NCBI GenBank assembly: GCA_028279445.1
Contig: JANQNT010000003.1
Span: 1 to 64,000, forward strand
Direction: 5' to 3'
From: Tepidamorphaceae bacterium
Lineage (GTDB): Bacteria > Pseudomonadota > Alphaproteobacteria > Rhizobiales > Tepidamorphaceae
DNA: 64,000 bases
Made by a program: the position numbers and the translations under genes. Under the pieces are notes generated by a model that saw only the letters and a list, made by a program, of their open reading frames with translations, was not told where the DNA came from and did no database searches. Below, piece after piece: positions 1 through 9,190 of this stretch (position 1 is its first letter; each line of letters starts with the position of its first letter).

Positions 1-216
1 CATTTCCACAACGAAAACGGCAATCACGGCATTTCGGAGTTTTTCTGGGACAAGGTTTTCGGCACCTTCTACGACGACGTGGCGGACGCGCCGCGCACCG
101 AAACGGCGCGCAATCTTGGTTACACCAGCGAAATGGCCCAGAAATACCCTTGGGTTAAAGAGCTGACCGACGCCGACACGCATCGCAAGGGCGCGCGTCG
201 GGCGCGGGCCGTCTGA
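1..216 (+). CDS. Fatty acid hydroxylase/sterol desaturase-like protein, C-terminal fragment
   Basis: An open frame runs in from the left edge and stops with TGA at 214-216, leaving the last 71 residues. It begins HFHNENGNHGISEFFWDKVFGTFY. A histidine-rich stretch followed by an Asn/Gly turn and a W-D-x-[LV]-F-G-T-[FY] signature is typical of the end of the di-iron fatty acid hydroxylase / sterol desaturase superfamily, whose members are integral membrane enzymes. The tail is charged and ends in Arg/Ala residues. The rest of the gene, including the main histidine boxes, lies outside the window, so substrate and subfamily cannot be judged. Confidence 0.6.
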   Translation, partial: HFHNENGNHGISEFFWDKVFGTFYDDVADAPRTETARNLGYTSEMAQKYPWVKELTDADTHRKGARRARAV

Positions 217-226
217 TCCCGGCGCG

Positions 227-260
227 GGTCTCGCCCCTTCGGCGGGACCGGCAACTTTTT
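227..260 (+). terminator. Probable intrinsic terminator after the hydroxylase gene
   Basis: GGTCTCGCC (227-235) pairs with GGCGGGACC (241-249), with one G-T wobble and a CCTTC loop. A run of five T follows at 256-260. It lies 11 bases past the stop codon of the preceding gene, so it probably ends that transcript before hppA. Confidence 0.5.
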
Positions 261-368
261 GTTGATTTTAGGAACCGGCTTTGTCAGTTTCCCGCGACAC
301 GAAACGGGGGCTGGCTTGGAGGGCGCGCGCGAATCCCCCTGCGCCGTCACGCCGGCGATTAAATCAAT

Positions 369-425
369 AATCCCAAGGAAATGGAAACTCCCCTCCAAAA
401 CGGAAATCCCAAGGAAAGGTAAAAC
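369..425 (+). promoter_or_regulatory. hppA leader with duplicated 13-bp motif
   Basis: The sequence AATCCCAAGGAAA occurs at 369-381 and again at 405-417. The second copy supplies the AAGGAAAG ribosome binding site of hppA, 8 bases before its ATG. The first copy abuts an ATG at 381 that opens a 13-codon reading frame ending at 422, three bases before hppA. That short frame has no properly spaced ribosome site of its own, so translation of it is doubtful. Confidence 0.35.
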
Positions 426-2552
426 ATGAGCTTGGAGCTTTGGTTGGTCATTGCGGCCGGCTTGCTCGCGATCGCATACGGCGCGTTCACCGTGAACGCG
501 GTGATGTCGATGTCGACGGGCAGCGACCGCATGAAGGAAATCGCCGGCGCCATTCAGGAAGGCGCGCAGGCTTATCTCAATCGTCAATACACCACCATCG
601 CCGCGGTCGGCGCGGTTGCGTTTCTGGTGCTGCTGGTCGCCCTCGACCTGACGTCCGCGATCGGTTTCGCCCTCGGGGCGATCCTGTCCGGCGCCGCGGG
701 CTTTGTCGGCATGCTGGTGTCGGTGCGGGCGAACGTGCGCACGACCCAGGCCGCGAGCGAAAGCCTCGGCAAGGGCCTATCGGTGGCGTTCCGCTCCGGC
801 GCGGTGACGGGCATGCTGGTCGCCGGCCTCGCACTTCTGGGGCTCGCCGGGTACTACGCGATCCTCGTTTACGGCATGGGCGCGGAACCGGAGAGCCGCC
901 GGGTGGTGAACGGCCTCGTCGCCCTGTCGCTGGGCGCGTCGCTGATTTCGGTGTTCGCCCGTCTCGGCGGCGGCATCTTCACCAAGGGCGCCGATGTGGG
1001 CGGCGACCTCGTGGGCAAGGTTGAAGCGGGCATCCCGGAGGATGACCCGCGCAACCCGGCGACCATCGCGGACAATGTGGGCGACAATGTCGGCGACTGC
1101 GCCGGCATGGCCGCCGACCTGTTCGAGACCTACGCGGTGACCGTCGTCGCCACCATGGTTCTGGCGGCGATCGCCTTCCTCTCCACCGATCTGAAGCTGG
1201 CCGGCATGGTCTATCCGCTGGCCATCGGTGGCGCCTGTGTCGTCACCTCGATCATCGGCACCTTCTTCGTCAAGCTCGGCGCCAACGGTTCGATCATGGG
1301 CGCGCTCTACAAGGGCTTCATCGCCACCGCCGTGCTGTCGCTTGTGGCGCTGCTGCCGGTGACCATGTTCATCTTCGGCGGCCTCGATACGTCGATCAGC
1401 GTCAACGATGGCACCACCTTCACGCCGATGCAGTTGTTCTTCTGCGGTGCGGTGGGGCTGGCCGTCACCGGCCTGATCATCTGGGTGACCGAGTACTACA
1501 CCGGGACCGGCTTCCGTCCGGTGCGTTCGGTGGCGCAGGCCTCGGTGACCGGTCATGGCACCAACGTCATCCAGGGCCTCGCCGTATCGCTGGAGGCGAC
1601 CGCCATCCCCGCCATCATCATCATCGCGGGCATCCTGGTGTCGTTCAATCTGGCCGGCCTCTACGGCATCGCCATCGCGGTGACGACCATGCTGGCGCTG
1701 GCCGGCATGGTGGTTGCGCTCGACGCCTTCGGCCCGGTGACCGACAACGCCGGCGGCATCGCCGAGATGGCCGGTCTGCCGCCGGAAATCCGCGACACGA
1801 CGGATGCCCTCGATGCGGTCGGCAACACCACCAAGGCGGTCACCAAGGGCTATGCCATCGGTTCCGCCGGCCTCGGCGCGCTGGTGCTGTTCGCCGCCTA
1901 CACGCAGGACCTCAACTTCTTCATCCAGAACCCGGACCAGTATCCGTACTTCGCGGGGCTTGAGGTGTCGTTCTCGCTGAGCGACCCCTACGTCGTGGTC
2001 GGTCTGCTGTTCGGCGGTCTGCTGCCGTATCTGTTCGGCGGCATGTCGATGACCGCCGTCGGCCGCGCAGCGCAGGCGGTGGTTGAGGAAGTGCGCATGC
2101 AGTTCCGCGAGAAGCCCGGCATCATGGAAGGCAAGGAACGGCCCGACTACGGCCGCGCCGTCGACATGCTGACCAAGGCGGCGATCCGCGAGATGATCGT
2201 TCCCTCGATGCTCCCGGTGCTGTCGCCGATCGTGGTGTTCTTCGTCATCAGCCTGATCGCCGGCAAGGCAGCCGCCTTCTCCGCCGTCGGTGCCATGCTG
2301 CTGGGTGTCATCGTCACCGGCCTGTTCGTCGCCATCTCCATGACGGCGGGCGGCGGTGCCTGGGATAACGCCAAGAAGTTCATCGAGGACGGCAACCACG
2401 GCGGCAAGGGCTCGGAGGCCCACAAGGCAGCCGTTACCGGCGACACCGTGGGTGATCCCTACAAGGACACCGCCGGTCCCGCCGTGAACCCGATGATCAA
2501 GATCACCAACATCGTGGCGCTGCTGCTGCTGGCGGTGCTGGCGCACGCCTGA
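426..2552 (+). CDS. hppA: Membrane-bound proton-pumping pyrophosphatase
   Basis: H+-translocating pyrophosphatase: it hydrolyses pyrophosphate in the cytoplasm and pumps protons across the inner membrane. The 708-residue protein has the family length and about 16 hydrophobic segments. The pyrophosphate and Mg-binding signature is intact: GGADVGxDL-like [13 protein letters not shown], then [19 protein letters not shown] near residues 205-225, and a second acidic cluster [10 protein letters not shown]. The residue that sorts subfamilies is Lys in GNTTKA rather than Ala, which in this family marks K+-independent proton pumps. The ATG at 426 follows a good AAGGAAAG site. It stands alone between two terminators. 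Confidence 0.97.
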   Translation: MSLELWLVIAAGLLAIAYGAFTVNAVMSMSTGSDRMKEIAGAIQEGAQAYLNRQYTTIAAVGAVAFLVLLVALDLTSAIGFALGAILSGAAGFVGMLVSVRANVRTTQAASESLGKGLSVAFRSGAVTGMLVAGLALLGLAGYYAILVYGMGAEPESRRVVNGLVALSLGASLISVFARLGGGIFTKGADVGGDLVGKVEAGIPEDDPRNPATIADNVGDNVGDCAGMAADLFETYAVTVVATMVLAAIAFLSTDLKLAGMVYPLAIGGACVVTSIIGTFFVKLGANGSIMGALYKGFIATAVLSLVALLPVTMFIFGGLDTSISVNDGTTFTPMQLFFCGAVGLAVTGLIIWVTEYYTGTGFRPVRSVAQASVTGHGTNVIQGLAVSLEATAIPAIIIIAGILVSFNLAGLYGIAIAVTTMLALAGMVVALDAFGPVTDNAGGIAEMAGLPPEIRDTTDALDAVGNTTKAVTKGYAIGSAGLGALVLFAAYTQDLNFFIQNPDQYPYFAGLEVSFSLSDPYVVVGLLFGGLLPYLFGGMSMTAVGRAAQAVVEEVRMQFREKPGIMEGKERPDYGRAVDMLTKAAIREMIVPSMLPVLSPIVVFFVISLIAGKAAAFSAVGAMLLGVIVTGLFVAISMTAGGGAWDNAKKFIEDGNHGGKGSEAHKAAVTGDTVGDPYKDTAGPAVNPMIKITNIVALLLLAVLAHA

Positions 2553-2575
2553 TCGCCATCGGCTGAGACAACAAG

Positions 2576-2607
2576 ACCCCGCGGGACGCAGCGTTCCGCG
2601 GGGTTTT
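2576..2607 (+). terminator. Intrinsic terminator downstream of hppA
   Basis: CCCCGCGG (2577-2584) pairs with CCGCGGGG (2596-2603), followed by TTTT. It sits 24 bases after the hppA stop, between hppA and the converging omlA gene, and ends hppA transcripts. Confidence 0.85.
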
Positions 2608-2646
2608 CTGTTCGGATAACCGGAAGTTCTGGCGGGGTCCTGACGG

Positions 2647-3207
2647 CTAGCTTCCGCCGACCGGATTGCGCAGCCGGCTGGCGCGCAGGATTTGCGCCAG
2701 GAAGGTCACCTCCGAGCCGGTGGTCGGCGTCGTGCGGCCGATGAAGTCGAAGACGCGGCCGTCCTGCAGCCCGTAGTTGGCGATCCTCGAAACCCGCTCG
2801 TCCTGATCGAAATAGACCGCCAGCACCCGCTGATCGACGATGCGCGGGCGGAAGAACGCGGTCTGCTCGACGCGCTGGGAAATGTAGTAGTACACCTCGC
2901 CGCCGAACGCGCCGGTGGTGGAGGGCGTACCGAGCACGAAATCGACCTGTTCCTTGGCCGCGCCGATCGGCACCTGCTCAAGCTGCTGCTGGGAGAACAG
3001 GTATCCGTGCTGGCGCGTCTCGGTCAGCGACAGGTTGGGCGCGCGCAGCGAGGGAGCATTGAACTCCGGCATCGAGGGAGCGTTGGCGCAGGCGCTCAGC
3101 AGGGCGCAGGCCGCCATCGCCGACAGGCCTGCACATAAAGTTTTGCCGCGCCGGCCAGAAACCGTCTGCCGGCCGATCTGCGAGGACGAATCTGTCCGGT
3201 GGACCAT
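2647..3207 (-). CDS. OmlA/BamE (SmpA) family outer membrane lipoprotein
   Basis: Small lipoprotein of the BamE/SmpA/OmlA family, an accessory part of the beta-barrel assembly machinery at the inner face of the outer membrane. The chosen 186-residue form starts MVHRTDSSSQ, has a basic then hydrophobic signal region, and carries a lipobox LLSAC at about residues 33-37, so Cys37 would be lipidated. The mature part has the family pattern LEQVPIGAAKEQVDFVLGTPS followed by YYYISQ and the end of a small alpha/beta fold. An ATG at 3243 (MPSLDF) is possible; 3207 is preferred because a GAAGG lies upstream. It is divergent from the cytochrome c chaperone gene, with about 110 bases between them. Species often carry it beside that gene in this order. 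Confidence 0.85.
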   Translation of the reverse strand: MVHRTDSSSQIGRQTVSGRRGKTLCAGLSAMAACALLSACANAPSMPEFNAPSLRAPNLSLTETRQHGYLFSQQQLEQVPIGAAKEQVDFVLGTPSTTGAFGGEVYYYISQRVEQTAFFRPRIVDQRVLAVYFDQDERVSRIANYGLQDGRVFDFIGRTTPTTGSEVTFLAQILRASRLRNPVGGS

Positions 3208-3319
3208 ATGGATACGCTGCCTTCGGAAGTCCAAACTTGGCATCTTGTGCCGTCTGCCGTATCGCGATGTGCATATATTTGCAACTCGTCGGCCGCGATA
3301 CGCACATAGGTTAGCGAAC

Positions 3320-3904
3320 ATGCTTAACACGCTCATCCGATCCCTGTTCGGGGGTCGCAACGACCCGGCCAGCGAAACGGCAACCGCGATCTACGGGCAG
3401 ATCGTGGCGCAAGCGCGGCAACCCGACTTCTATGCCCGGTATGGCGTTCCCGATACGCCCACCGGCCGCTTCGAGATGATCGTGCTCCATGCGGCACTGG
3501 TGTTCCGCAGGCTGCGGGGAGATGCCGGTGAAAGCGCCATCGCACAGTCGGTGTTCGACCTGTTCTTCGCCGATATGGACCGGTCCCTGCGCGAACTGGG
3601 TGTCGGTGACGTGCTGGTGCCCAAGCGGATCAAGGCCATGGGGCAACTCTTCTACGGACGTGCGGCGGTCTACACTGATGCGCTGGATGCAGGTGACACG
3701 GCCGCGCTTGCCGAGGCTCTGGCCCGCAATCCGTTGGCATCGATAGATGCCGAAGACAGCCGCGACCGGGCGGCAATGGCGGTCGCGCGCTATATGTTTG
3801 CGTCTGATAAGGCCTTGGCGGACGCGCAAACCAGCCATATCTGCCAGGGTCGGATTGCCTGGCCCGATCCGGGCCGTTTCGGAGACCTGGACGATGACGA
3901 TTGA
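3320..3904 (+). CDS. Ubiquinol-cytochrome c chaperone family protein
   Basis: 194 residues. Matches the UbiA-independent CBP3/ubiquinol-cytochrome c chaperone family, helical proteins that assist assembly of the cytochrome bc1 complex in mitochondria and alphaproteobacteria. Visible family features are the YGQIVAQARQPDFYARYGVPDT segment near residue 25, the repeated FEMIVLHAALVFRRLR helix, and DLFFADMDRSLRELGVGDVLVPKRIK. The ATG at 3320 gives the family's usual start. Its last 11 bases overlap the next gene, which indicates translational coupling. The role in bc1 assembly is taken from the family; nothing in the window tests it. Confidence 0.85.
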   Translation: MLNTLIRSLFGGRNDPASETATAIYGQIVAQARQPDFYARYGVPDTPTGRFEMIVLHAALVFRRLRGDAGESAIAQSVFDLFFADMDRSLRELGVGDVLVPKRIKAMGQLFYGRAAVYTDALDAGDTAALAEALARNPLASIDAEDSRDRAAMAVARYMFASDKALADAQTSHICQGRIAWPDPGRFGDLDDDD

Positions 3905-4415
3905 TGCCATTCGGCTGAGTGGGTTCGAGGCGGTCGTGGCAGGCGAGGCGGTCGCGCGGGAGGGAACGGCGGTCGCCTTCGATGCTGACGGTGAGGCGCG
4001 CGCGCAGCTTGCCCGCGAACTCGACCTGGCCGGGGTGGAGCAGGTCACCGCCGCGCTTGAGATCGCGCCGCGGGGGAAGGGCGCCTATCTGCTGCTTGGC
4101 CGCGTGCAGGCGCGGCTTTTGCAGTCCTGCGTCGTGACGCTTGCGCCGGTTCCCGCCGAGGTGGACGAGGCAATCGACATACGTTTCGTTCCTGCAACGC
4201 AGTTGGCTGACACCGAGGCCGACCCGCAGGCCAGCGATCTGGAGCCGCTGGAGGACGGTGAGGTTCCCGTCGGGCGGACGGTGCGCGATACGGTCGCATT
4301 GGCGCTGGACCCCTATCCCAGGGCGCAGGGCGTGGCATTCAAGCCGCAGGACCAGCCCGATGCCGCCGAGACCTCGCCGTTTGCCGCGCTCAAGGGTTTG
4401 CGCGAGACGCGCTAG
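3894..4415 (+). CDS. YceD family protein (DUF177)
   Basis: 173 residues of the YceD/DUF177 family. Members often sit beside rpmF and plsX and have been linked to large-subunit rRNA accumulation; no enzymatic role is established. The core pattern is present: an N-terminal strand, ARELDLAGVEQVTAALEI, a central CVVTLAPVPAEVDEAIDIRF, then the acidic LEPLEDGEVPVGRTVRDTVALALDPYPR motif. The ATG at 3894 follows GGAGAC and lies inside the end of the preceding gene. There is no rpmF between it and plsX here, although that arrangement is common elsewhere. Confidence 0.85.
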   Translation: MTIDAIRLSGFEAVVAGEAVAREGTAVAFDADGEARAQLARELDLAGVEQVTAALEIAPRGKGAYLLLGRVQARLLQSCVVTLAPVPAEVDEAIDIRFVPATQLADTEADPQASDLEPLEDGEVPVGRTVRDTVALALDPYPRAQGVAFKPQDQPDAAETSPFAALKGLRETR

Positions 4416-4440
4416 GCTGTCGATTGGGTGCCGGTCTCGG

Positions 4441-4490
4441 CCACAATTGTGGTGAATCCGGCTTGTGTCGGTTTTGTGAATTGCTATTGT
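4441..4490 (+). promoter_or_regulatory. Putative promoter and palindrome upstream of plsX
   Basis: A perfect 12-bp palindrome CCACAATTGTGG occupies 4441-4452. It is followed by TTGTGT (4463-4468), a 16-base gap and TATTGT (4485-4490), a weak match to a vegetative promoter. It lies in the only sizeable gap (276 bases) between YceD and plsX, so plsX-fabH-ihfA may have its own start site here. Confidence 0.3.
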
Positions 4491-4691
4491 CCCGCGTCCG
4501 CCAGCGGGGGGTTGGTTGACCGATCGGCGCGCCTGCGGCAAATGTGGCGGCCGATCAGGGAGACCTTGAGTCTTTTTCGTCCGCGCACTCATGTTCTCGT
4601 ACCCATGTTCGCGCGTCTCAGCGCGAACTATCTTGGACTTCGGCGCGCGAATCGTACGCAAACAACCAGGGTCAGGACCCAGGCACCGGCC

Positions 4692-5753
4692 ATGTCTCGC
4701 GAAATCACCATAGCCATCGATGCGATGGGCGGCGATTTTGGTCCGGAAATGGTCGTTCCGGGGTGTGCCATCGCCCGCGAGCGCCAGCCGGACACACGGT
4801 TCATTCTGTTCGGCGACGAATCGCGCATCGCTCCGGTGCTGGATGCGCACCCGGAGCTGGCCCGCGCCTCGACGGTCGAGCACACCGATGTCGCGGTCGG
4901 CATGGACGACAAACCGAGCCAGGCGCTCAGGCGCGGGCGTTGGCGCTCCAGCATGTGGCTGGCGCTGGAGGCGACCCGCTCGGGGCGCTCGGAGGTCACC
5001 GTATCGGCCGGCAATACCGGCGCGCTGATGGCGATGTCGAAGTTCTGCCTGCGCACCATGCCCGGCGTCGAGCGCCCGGCGATCGCGGCGATCTGGCCGA
5101 CGCTGCGCGGCGAGAGCATCGTGCTCGATGTGGGCGCGACGATCGGTTCGGACGCCGATCAGCTTGTCGATTTCGCCGTCATGGGCGAGGCAATGGCACG
5201 CGCCCTGTTCGGCATGGAACGCCCGACGGTGGGCCTGCTCAATATCGGCGTCGAAGAGGTCAAGGGCCTGGAGATGATCCGCGAAGCCGGCCGGATCCTG
5301 CGCGACTCGGGGCTGCCGCTGCAATATGCGGGTTTCGTGGAGGGTGATGACATCGGACGCGGCACGGTCGATGTCGTGGTCACCGACGGCTTCACCGGCA
5401 ACATCGCATTGAAGACCGCCGAAGGCACCGCCAGGCAGATGGCGCAGTATCTGCGCTCGGCCATGAGCCGCAGCCTGCTGTCGCGGATCGGCTATGTGCT
5501 GGCGCGCTCCGCCTTCGATACGCTGCGCGCCAAGATGGATCCGCGCAAGGCCAATGGCGGCGTCTTCCTCGGCCTCAATGGCATCGTCATCAAGAGCCAT
5601 GGGGGCACCGACGCGGAAGGGTTCGCCAGCGCGGTGGCGCTTGGCCGTGACACGGCCGTCAACGGGCTCAACGAGAAAATCACCGATGATCTGGAGCAGT
5701 ATCGCCGGGACCAGGACATCAGTTTGAAGGTTGCCGGAGAAATCGCTTCGTGA
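4692..5753 (+). CDS. plsX: Phosphate acyltransferase PlsX
   Basis: Converts acyl-ACP and phosphate into acyl-phosphate, the acyl donor for the first step of phospholipid synthesis, on the cytoplasmic face of the membrane. 353 residues, the usual length. Family motifs run in order: [17 protein letters not shown] at the N-terminus, [51 protein letters not shown] and [17 protein letters not shown], then [17 protein letters not shown] near the C-terminus. The start at 4692 was chosen because it opens exactly at this conserved beginning; the reading frame continues open upstream but without family similarity. Its stop overlaps the fabH start codon by four bases. Confidence 0.97.
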   Translation: MSREITIAIDAMGGDFGPEMVVPGCAIARERQPDTRFILFGDESRIAPVLDAHPELARASTVEHTDVAVGMDDKPSQALRRGRWRSSMWLALEATRSGRSEVTVSAGNTGALMAMSKFCLRTMPGVERPAIAAIWPTLRGESIVLDVGATIGSDADQLVDFAVMGEAMARALFGMERPTVGLLNIGVEEVKGLEMIREAGRILRDSGLPLQYAGFVEGDDIGRGTVDVVVTDGFTGNIALKTAEGTARQMAQYLRSAMSRSLLSRIGYVLARSAFDTLRAKMDPRKANGGVFLGLNGIVIKSHGGTDAEGFASAVALGRDTAVNGLNEKITDDLEQYRRDQDISLKVAGEIAS

Positions 5754-6727
5754 CATCCCGCCGTTCTGTCGTGCGTGGCACCGGTTCGTACCTGCCGGCG
5801 CGCATCATGACCAATGCCGAACTGGAAGACCTGGTGACCACCTCGGATGCGTGGATTCGCCAGCGCACCGGTATCGGCGCACGCCATATCGCCGCCGACG
5901 GCGAGTTCACCTCCGATCTGGCCACGCATGCCGCCCGCGCCGCGCTCGACAATGCCGGCATGGACGCCGGCGATATCGACATGATCGTGCTGGCCACGGC
6001 GACGCCCGACCAGACATTTCCGGCGACCGCCGTGACGGTGCAGGAGAAGCTCGGCATCACGCACGGCTTCGCCTTCGACATGCAGGCGGTGTGCTCGGGC
6101 TTCGTCTTCGCCATGTCCAACGCCGATGCGCTGCTGCATGCCAGCCACGGCAAGCGCGCCCTGGTGATCGGAGCGGAGACGTTTTCGCGCATCATCGACT
6201 GGAATGATCGCGGCACCTGCGTGCTGTTTGGCGATGGGGCCGGCGCGATCGTGCTGGAGCTTGCCGACGATAACGCGGACAGCGATCCGCGCGGCCTGCT
6301 GGCGAGCGACCTGCGCGCCGACGGGCGCTATCGCGACAAGCTCTATGTCGACGGCGGCCCGTCGACGACACAGACCGCGGGCCATCTGCGCATGGACGGC
6401 CGGGAAGTGTTCCGTCAGGCCGTCAATCTGATGTCCGGCGTGATCGACAGGACGCTCGAGAAGGCCGGATACACCGCACAGGACATCGACTGGTTCGTGC
6501 CGCACCAGGCCAACCGCCGCATCATCGAGGCAACTGCGCGCAAGTTTGGCTGGCCGGACGAGAAGGTGGTGATGACGGTCGAGAACCACGGCAACACTTC
6601 GGCCGCCTCGATACCGCTTGCCGTCGATGTCGCGGTCAAGGACGGTCGCATCAAGCCGGGCGACCTTGTGTTGATGGAAGCGCTTGGCGGAGGCTTCACG
6701 TGGGGCGCGGTACTAGTGCGCTGGTGA
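5750..6727 (+). CDS. fabH: 3-oxoacyl-[acyl-carrier-protein] synthase III (FabH)
   Basis: Starts fatty acid elongation by condensing acetyl-CoA with malonyl-ACP. 325 residues. The catalytic triad is visible: Cys115 in QAVCSGF, His252 in VPHQANRR and Asn282 in NHGNTSAAS. The C-terminus has [16 protein letters not shown], the normal FabH end. It begins with GTG inside the GTGA shared with the plsX stop, a tight translational coupling seen for plsX-fabH in many bacteria. Confidence 0.97.
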   Translation: MTSRRSVVRGTGSYLPARIMTNAELEDLVTTSDAWIRQRTGIGARHIAADGEFTSDLATHAARAALDNAGMDAGDIDMIVLATATPDQTFPATAVTVQEKLGITHGFAFDMQAVCSGFVFAMSNADALLHASHGKRALVIGAETFSRIIDWNDRGTCVLFGDGAGAIVLELADDNADSDPRGLLASDLRADGRYRDKLYVDGGPSTTQTAGHLRMDGREVFRQAVNLMSGVIDRTLEKAGYTAQDIDWFVPHQANRRIIEATARKFGWPDEKVVMTVENHGNTSAASIPLAVDVAVKDGRIKPGDLVLMEALGGGFTWGAVLVRW

Positions 6728-6880
6728 CACAGGTCGCGAATTTCGAATCTTTCACGGGGGGAAATACCGTCGGTGCGTTGACCGCGCGCAGCGGCATTCC
6801 TACCATGGCGATGGCTGCGTCAACCTGTCCGCGATGGCGGATTGTTGAACGCTTCCAGTAAATTGGCGGAGGCGCTGTGG

Positions 6881-7201
6881 ATGACTGGGCGAACGATCAC
6901 GCGTGCCGATCTGTGCGAGGCGGTGTACCGCAAGGTCGGCCTTTCCCGGTCGGAATCGGCGGAACTGGTCGAAATGCTGATCGACGAGGTCATCGAAACG
7001 CTCGAACGCGGCGAGAACGTCAAGCTGTCGGGTTTCGGCTCCTTCATGCTGCGTGACAAGGGCGAGCGCATCGGCCGCAACCCGAAGACCGGCGTTGAGG
7101 TCCCGATCGCCCCGCGCCGGGTCATGGTCTTCAAGCCGAGCCCGGTGATGAAGGCGCGCATGAACGGGGCTGACGCTGACGACGACAGCGATGACGGCTG
7201 A
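6881..7201 (+). CDS. ihfA: Integration host factor subunit alpha
   Basis: Sequence-specific DNA-bending protein that pairs with IHF beta and acts in sigma-54 promoter activation, replication and recombination. 106 residues with the HU/IHF fold: [18 protein letters not shown] at the N-terminus, then [25 protein letters not shown], whose GRNPKTG tip inserts into the minor groove, and [11 protein letters not shown]. The ATG at 6881 follows GGAGG by 8 bases; a TTG 39 bases upstream would add 13 residues not expected in the family. It lies about 150 bases after fabH and before a MerR-type gene, the order found across Rhizobiales. A sigma-54 promoter elsewhere in the window (glnB) is the kind of target IHF assists. 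Confidence 0.95.
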   Translation: MTGRTITRADLCEAVYRKVGLSRSESAELVEMLIDEVIETLERGENVKLSGFGSFMLRDKGERIGRNPKTGVEVPIAPRRVMVFKPSPVMKARMNGADADDDSDDG

Positions 7202-7294
7202 CGTGTGAATGCAGGCGGCCGGGTGGCCTGAGTCACGTCGGAGACAGCATCTAGACACCCATTCCAGACCAGGCAGCGGGCTGGTGACCGATAC

Positions 7295-8116
7295 ATGACC
7301 GAGAAAGGGCCGGACGCGTTTCGCACCATCAGCGAGGTCGCTGACGATCTCGATGTGCCGCAGCATGTGCTGCGGTTCTGGGAGACGCGGTTTTCGCAGA
7401 TCAAGCCGATGAAACGTGGCGGCGGACGGCGCTATTACCGGCCGGACGACGTCGACCTGCTGCGCGGCATTCGCAAGCTGCTTTACGGCGACGGCTACAC
7501 CATCAAGGGCGTGCAGCGCATCCTCAAGGAACACGGCGTGCGCCACGTGATCGGTATCGGCGCTGCGCGCAACGGCGCGGACACGGCTGTGCCCGCCGCT
7601 ATCGTGGATGTTCCGAGCCCGGCGGCATCGCCAGCCGAACCGGCGGGGCAGGGGCCAGCAACTCACGGCGAGCCACCGCGGCCGGCCGTGGTGTCTCCGG
7701 CTCCTGTTGAACCTCCCCGAGCGCCTCAGTTCGCTCCGCCGCAACCAGTCGCCCCCACGCCGCCGCCGGCAGCACCGCAAGCAGTGCCGCCGGCTGCACC
7801 GGCCGACACGGCGCCTTTGCCGGGGCTCGATTCGCTGCGTGTGTTTGCCGTTGACCGCGTTGCCCCGCAGACCGAGGCGCCGGCCGAACCCGCAGTTCCG
7901 GCAGAATCTAAACCAGAGCCAGCATCCGTCGAAGCGGCCACGCCCGAGCCTGTTGCACCGCCGCCCGCGGCATCGCAGCCGGCCCCACCCGTTGCCGTGC
8001 CCGCCGTGGGCAGTGCAGGCCAGGCCCTGACGCCTGAGGATATCCGCCGTCTTCAGGCCGCGCTCTACGAGCTCAGCGAGTGCCGGCAGACGCTGACCGA
8101 GGCGCTGAAGCGCTGA
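7295..8116 (+). CDS. MerR-family transcriptional regulator with long Pro/Ala-rich tail
   Basis: 273 residues. Residues 1-85 are a MerR-type winged helix: [33 protein letters not shown], then [35 protein letters not shown]. Residues about 95-245 are a low-complexity stretch of Pro, Ala, Val and Glu that looks disordered. A short conserved helix ([29 protein letters not shown]) closes the protein and may dimerise. There is no metal-binding cysteine pattern, so it is not a classical metal-responsive MerR. The pairing with ihfA is conserved in alphaproteobacteria; the ligand and targets are not known to me. Confidence 0.85.
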   Translation: MTEKGPDAFRTISEVADDLDVPQHVLRFWETRFSQIKPMKRGGGRRYYRPDDVDLLRGIRKLLYGDGYTIKGVQRILKEHGVRHVIGIGAARNGADTAVPAAIVDVPSPAASPAEPAGQGPATHGEPPRPAVVSPAPVEPPRAPQFAPPQPVAPTPPPAAPQAVPPAAPADTAPLPGLDSLRVFAVDRVAPQTEAPAEPAVPAESKPEPASVEAATPEPVAPPPAASQPAPPVAVPAVGSAGQALTPEDIRRLQAALYELSECRQTLTEALKR

Positions 8117-8152
8117 GGTCGTCATGCAGTTGGTGATCGGTGTGGCCGGAAA

Positions 8153-8230
8153 TGGTCGGAGCGGCAGGATTCGAACCTGCGACCCCCAGTCCCCCAGACT
8201 GGTGCGCTAACCGGACTGCGCCACGCTCCG
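8153..8230 (-). tRNA. tRNA-Pro (anticodon GGG)
   Basis: Read on the minus strand the sequence folds as a cloverleaf. The acceptor arm CGGAGCG pairs with CGCTCCG, the T arm contains GGTTCGAATCC, and the anticodon stem CCAGT/ACTGG carries loop CTGGGGG, giving anticodon GGG (codon CCC). The 3' CCA is encoded in the DNA. Confidence 0.95.
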
Positions 8231-8235
8231 CCCTA

Positions 8236-8439
8236 GATCATCTTGCATTTGGGTTGAATCGCCCAAATGCAGAAAAGATGATCGATCCCGAAAGATTAGA
8301 GCAACTTGTCTGTGCCGCTCCCGGCGCGGGTTGCTCTAGAGCCATTTCGCTTTTCGTTGAATCGCTCAGATGGCTCCATCTATCTGATGTTGGGCATGTT
8401 CTTGTCCGAAAACCGCTCACACTTTTCGGGAACATGCCC
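8236..8439. repeat. Cluster of four palindromic repeat units beside tRNA-Pro
   Basis: Four consecutive inverted repeats with no coding potential. They are 8236-8244 with 8275-8283 (plus CATTTGGG/CCCAAATG inside), 8297-8305 with 8330-8338, 8339-8345 with 8370-8376, and 8392-8401 with 8430-8439 (plus CCGAAAA/TTTTCGG inside). The last unit, with GGGCATGTTC and ACTTTTCGGGAACATGCCC, resembles the intergenic palindromes that are abundant in Rhizobiales genomes; that likeness is from memory. This accounts for most of the 298-base gap between tRNA-Pro and the peroxiredoxin gene. Confidence 0.7.
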
Positions 8440-8528
8440 TAGGCGAGACAGGTAACGCCTGGCAGGTCCCGGCGCAAGGGCGGAACGCGTGCGCAAGCCC
8501 TGAATGCCGTGACGCTCCGTCCCGCCGG

Positions 8529-8999
8529 CTACAGCGCCTTGGCGGCTTCCAGCACGGCTTCCGCATGGCCTGGAACCTTGACCTTGCGCCAGGCCTTGCG
8601 GATCACGCCGGTGCCGTCGATCAGGAAGGTGGAGCGTTCCACGCCCATGTACTTGCGCCCGTACATGCTCTTCTCGACCCAAACGCCATAGGTTTCCAGC
8701 GTCTGTTTTTCCTCGTCGGCGCCCAGCATGACGCTCAGATCGTGCTTGGCGCGGAACTTGGCGTGCTTCTGGACACTGTCCGGGGAAACGCCGAGAACCT
8801 TCGCGCCGATGGCATCGAATTCCGCGGCAAGACCGGTGAAGGCGATGGCTTCCTTGGTGCACCCGCTGGTGTCGTCCTTGGGATAGAAGTAAAGAACCAG
8901 CGGCTTGCCGGTGAATGTCGCCAGGCTGACGGTTTCACCGCCATCGGTCGGCAGCGAGAAGTCGGGCGCCTTGCTGCCCTCCTCGAGCGATGCGCTCAT
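8529..8999 (-). CDS. bcp: Bcp/PrxQ-type peroxiredoxin
   Basis: Thiol peroxidase that reduces hydrogen peroxide and organic peroxides. 156 residues, the usual length. The thioredoxin-fold motif PLVLYFYPKDDTSGCTKEA places the peroxidatic cysteine at 47. The resolving cysteine that many Bcp proteins have five residues later is Ile52 here, and no other cysteine occurs in the protein. It must therefore act as a 1-Cys enzyme reduced by an external thiol. The ATG at 8999 follows AGGAAGG. It is divergent from the large AsmA-like gene, an arrangement known in related genomes. Confidence 0.93.
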   Translation of the reverse strand: MSASLEEGSKAPDFSLPTDGGETVSLATFTGKPLVLYFYPKDDTSGCTKEAIAFTGLAAEFDAIGAKVLGVSPDSVQKHAKFRAKHDLSVMLGADEEKQTLETYGVWVEKSMYGRKYMGVERSTFLIDGTGVIRKAWRKVKVPGHAEAVLEAAKAL

Positions 9000-9190
9000 T
9001 GTCGCCTTCCTTTCGTCCGATTGTGGGCCGACTGATCCGCGTGCAGCCGGCCGATTGAATGTCGCCGGGCCACCGGTACGCCGAGATGGTACCGCGGGCC
9101 GGCACGGTGTACGCAAAGTTAACGGCAAGGCACGACACTTGCCTGGCGCCAGACCGTGCGCCGACGAACTGCCATGGAGCCCCCGCCGAG

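Noticed and set aside
777-2546. 589-codon open frame on the minus strand across hppA
   Set aside because: It is antisense to an unmistakable H+-pyrophosphatase, is rich in His, Arg and Gly, and has no family match. GC-rich codon bias opens such frames.
4428-4691. N-terminal extension of plsX by 88 codons
   Set aside because: The extension has no PlsX similarity and crosses a probable promoter. The family begins at [14 protein letters not shown].
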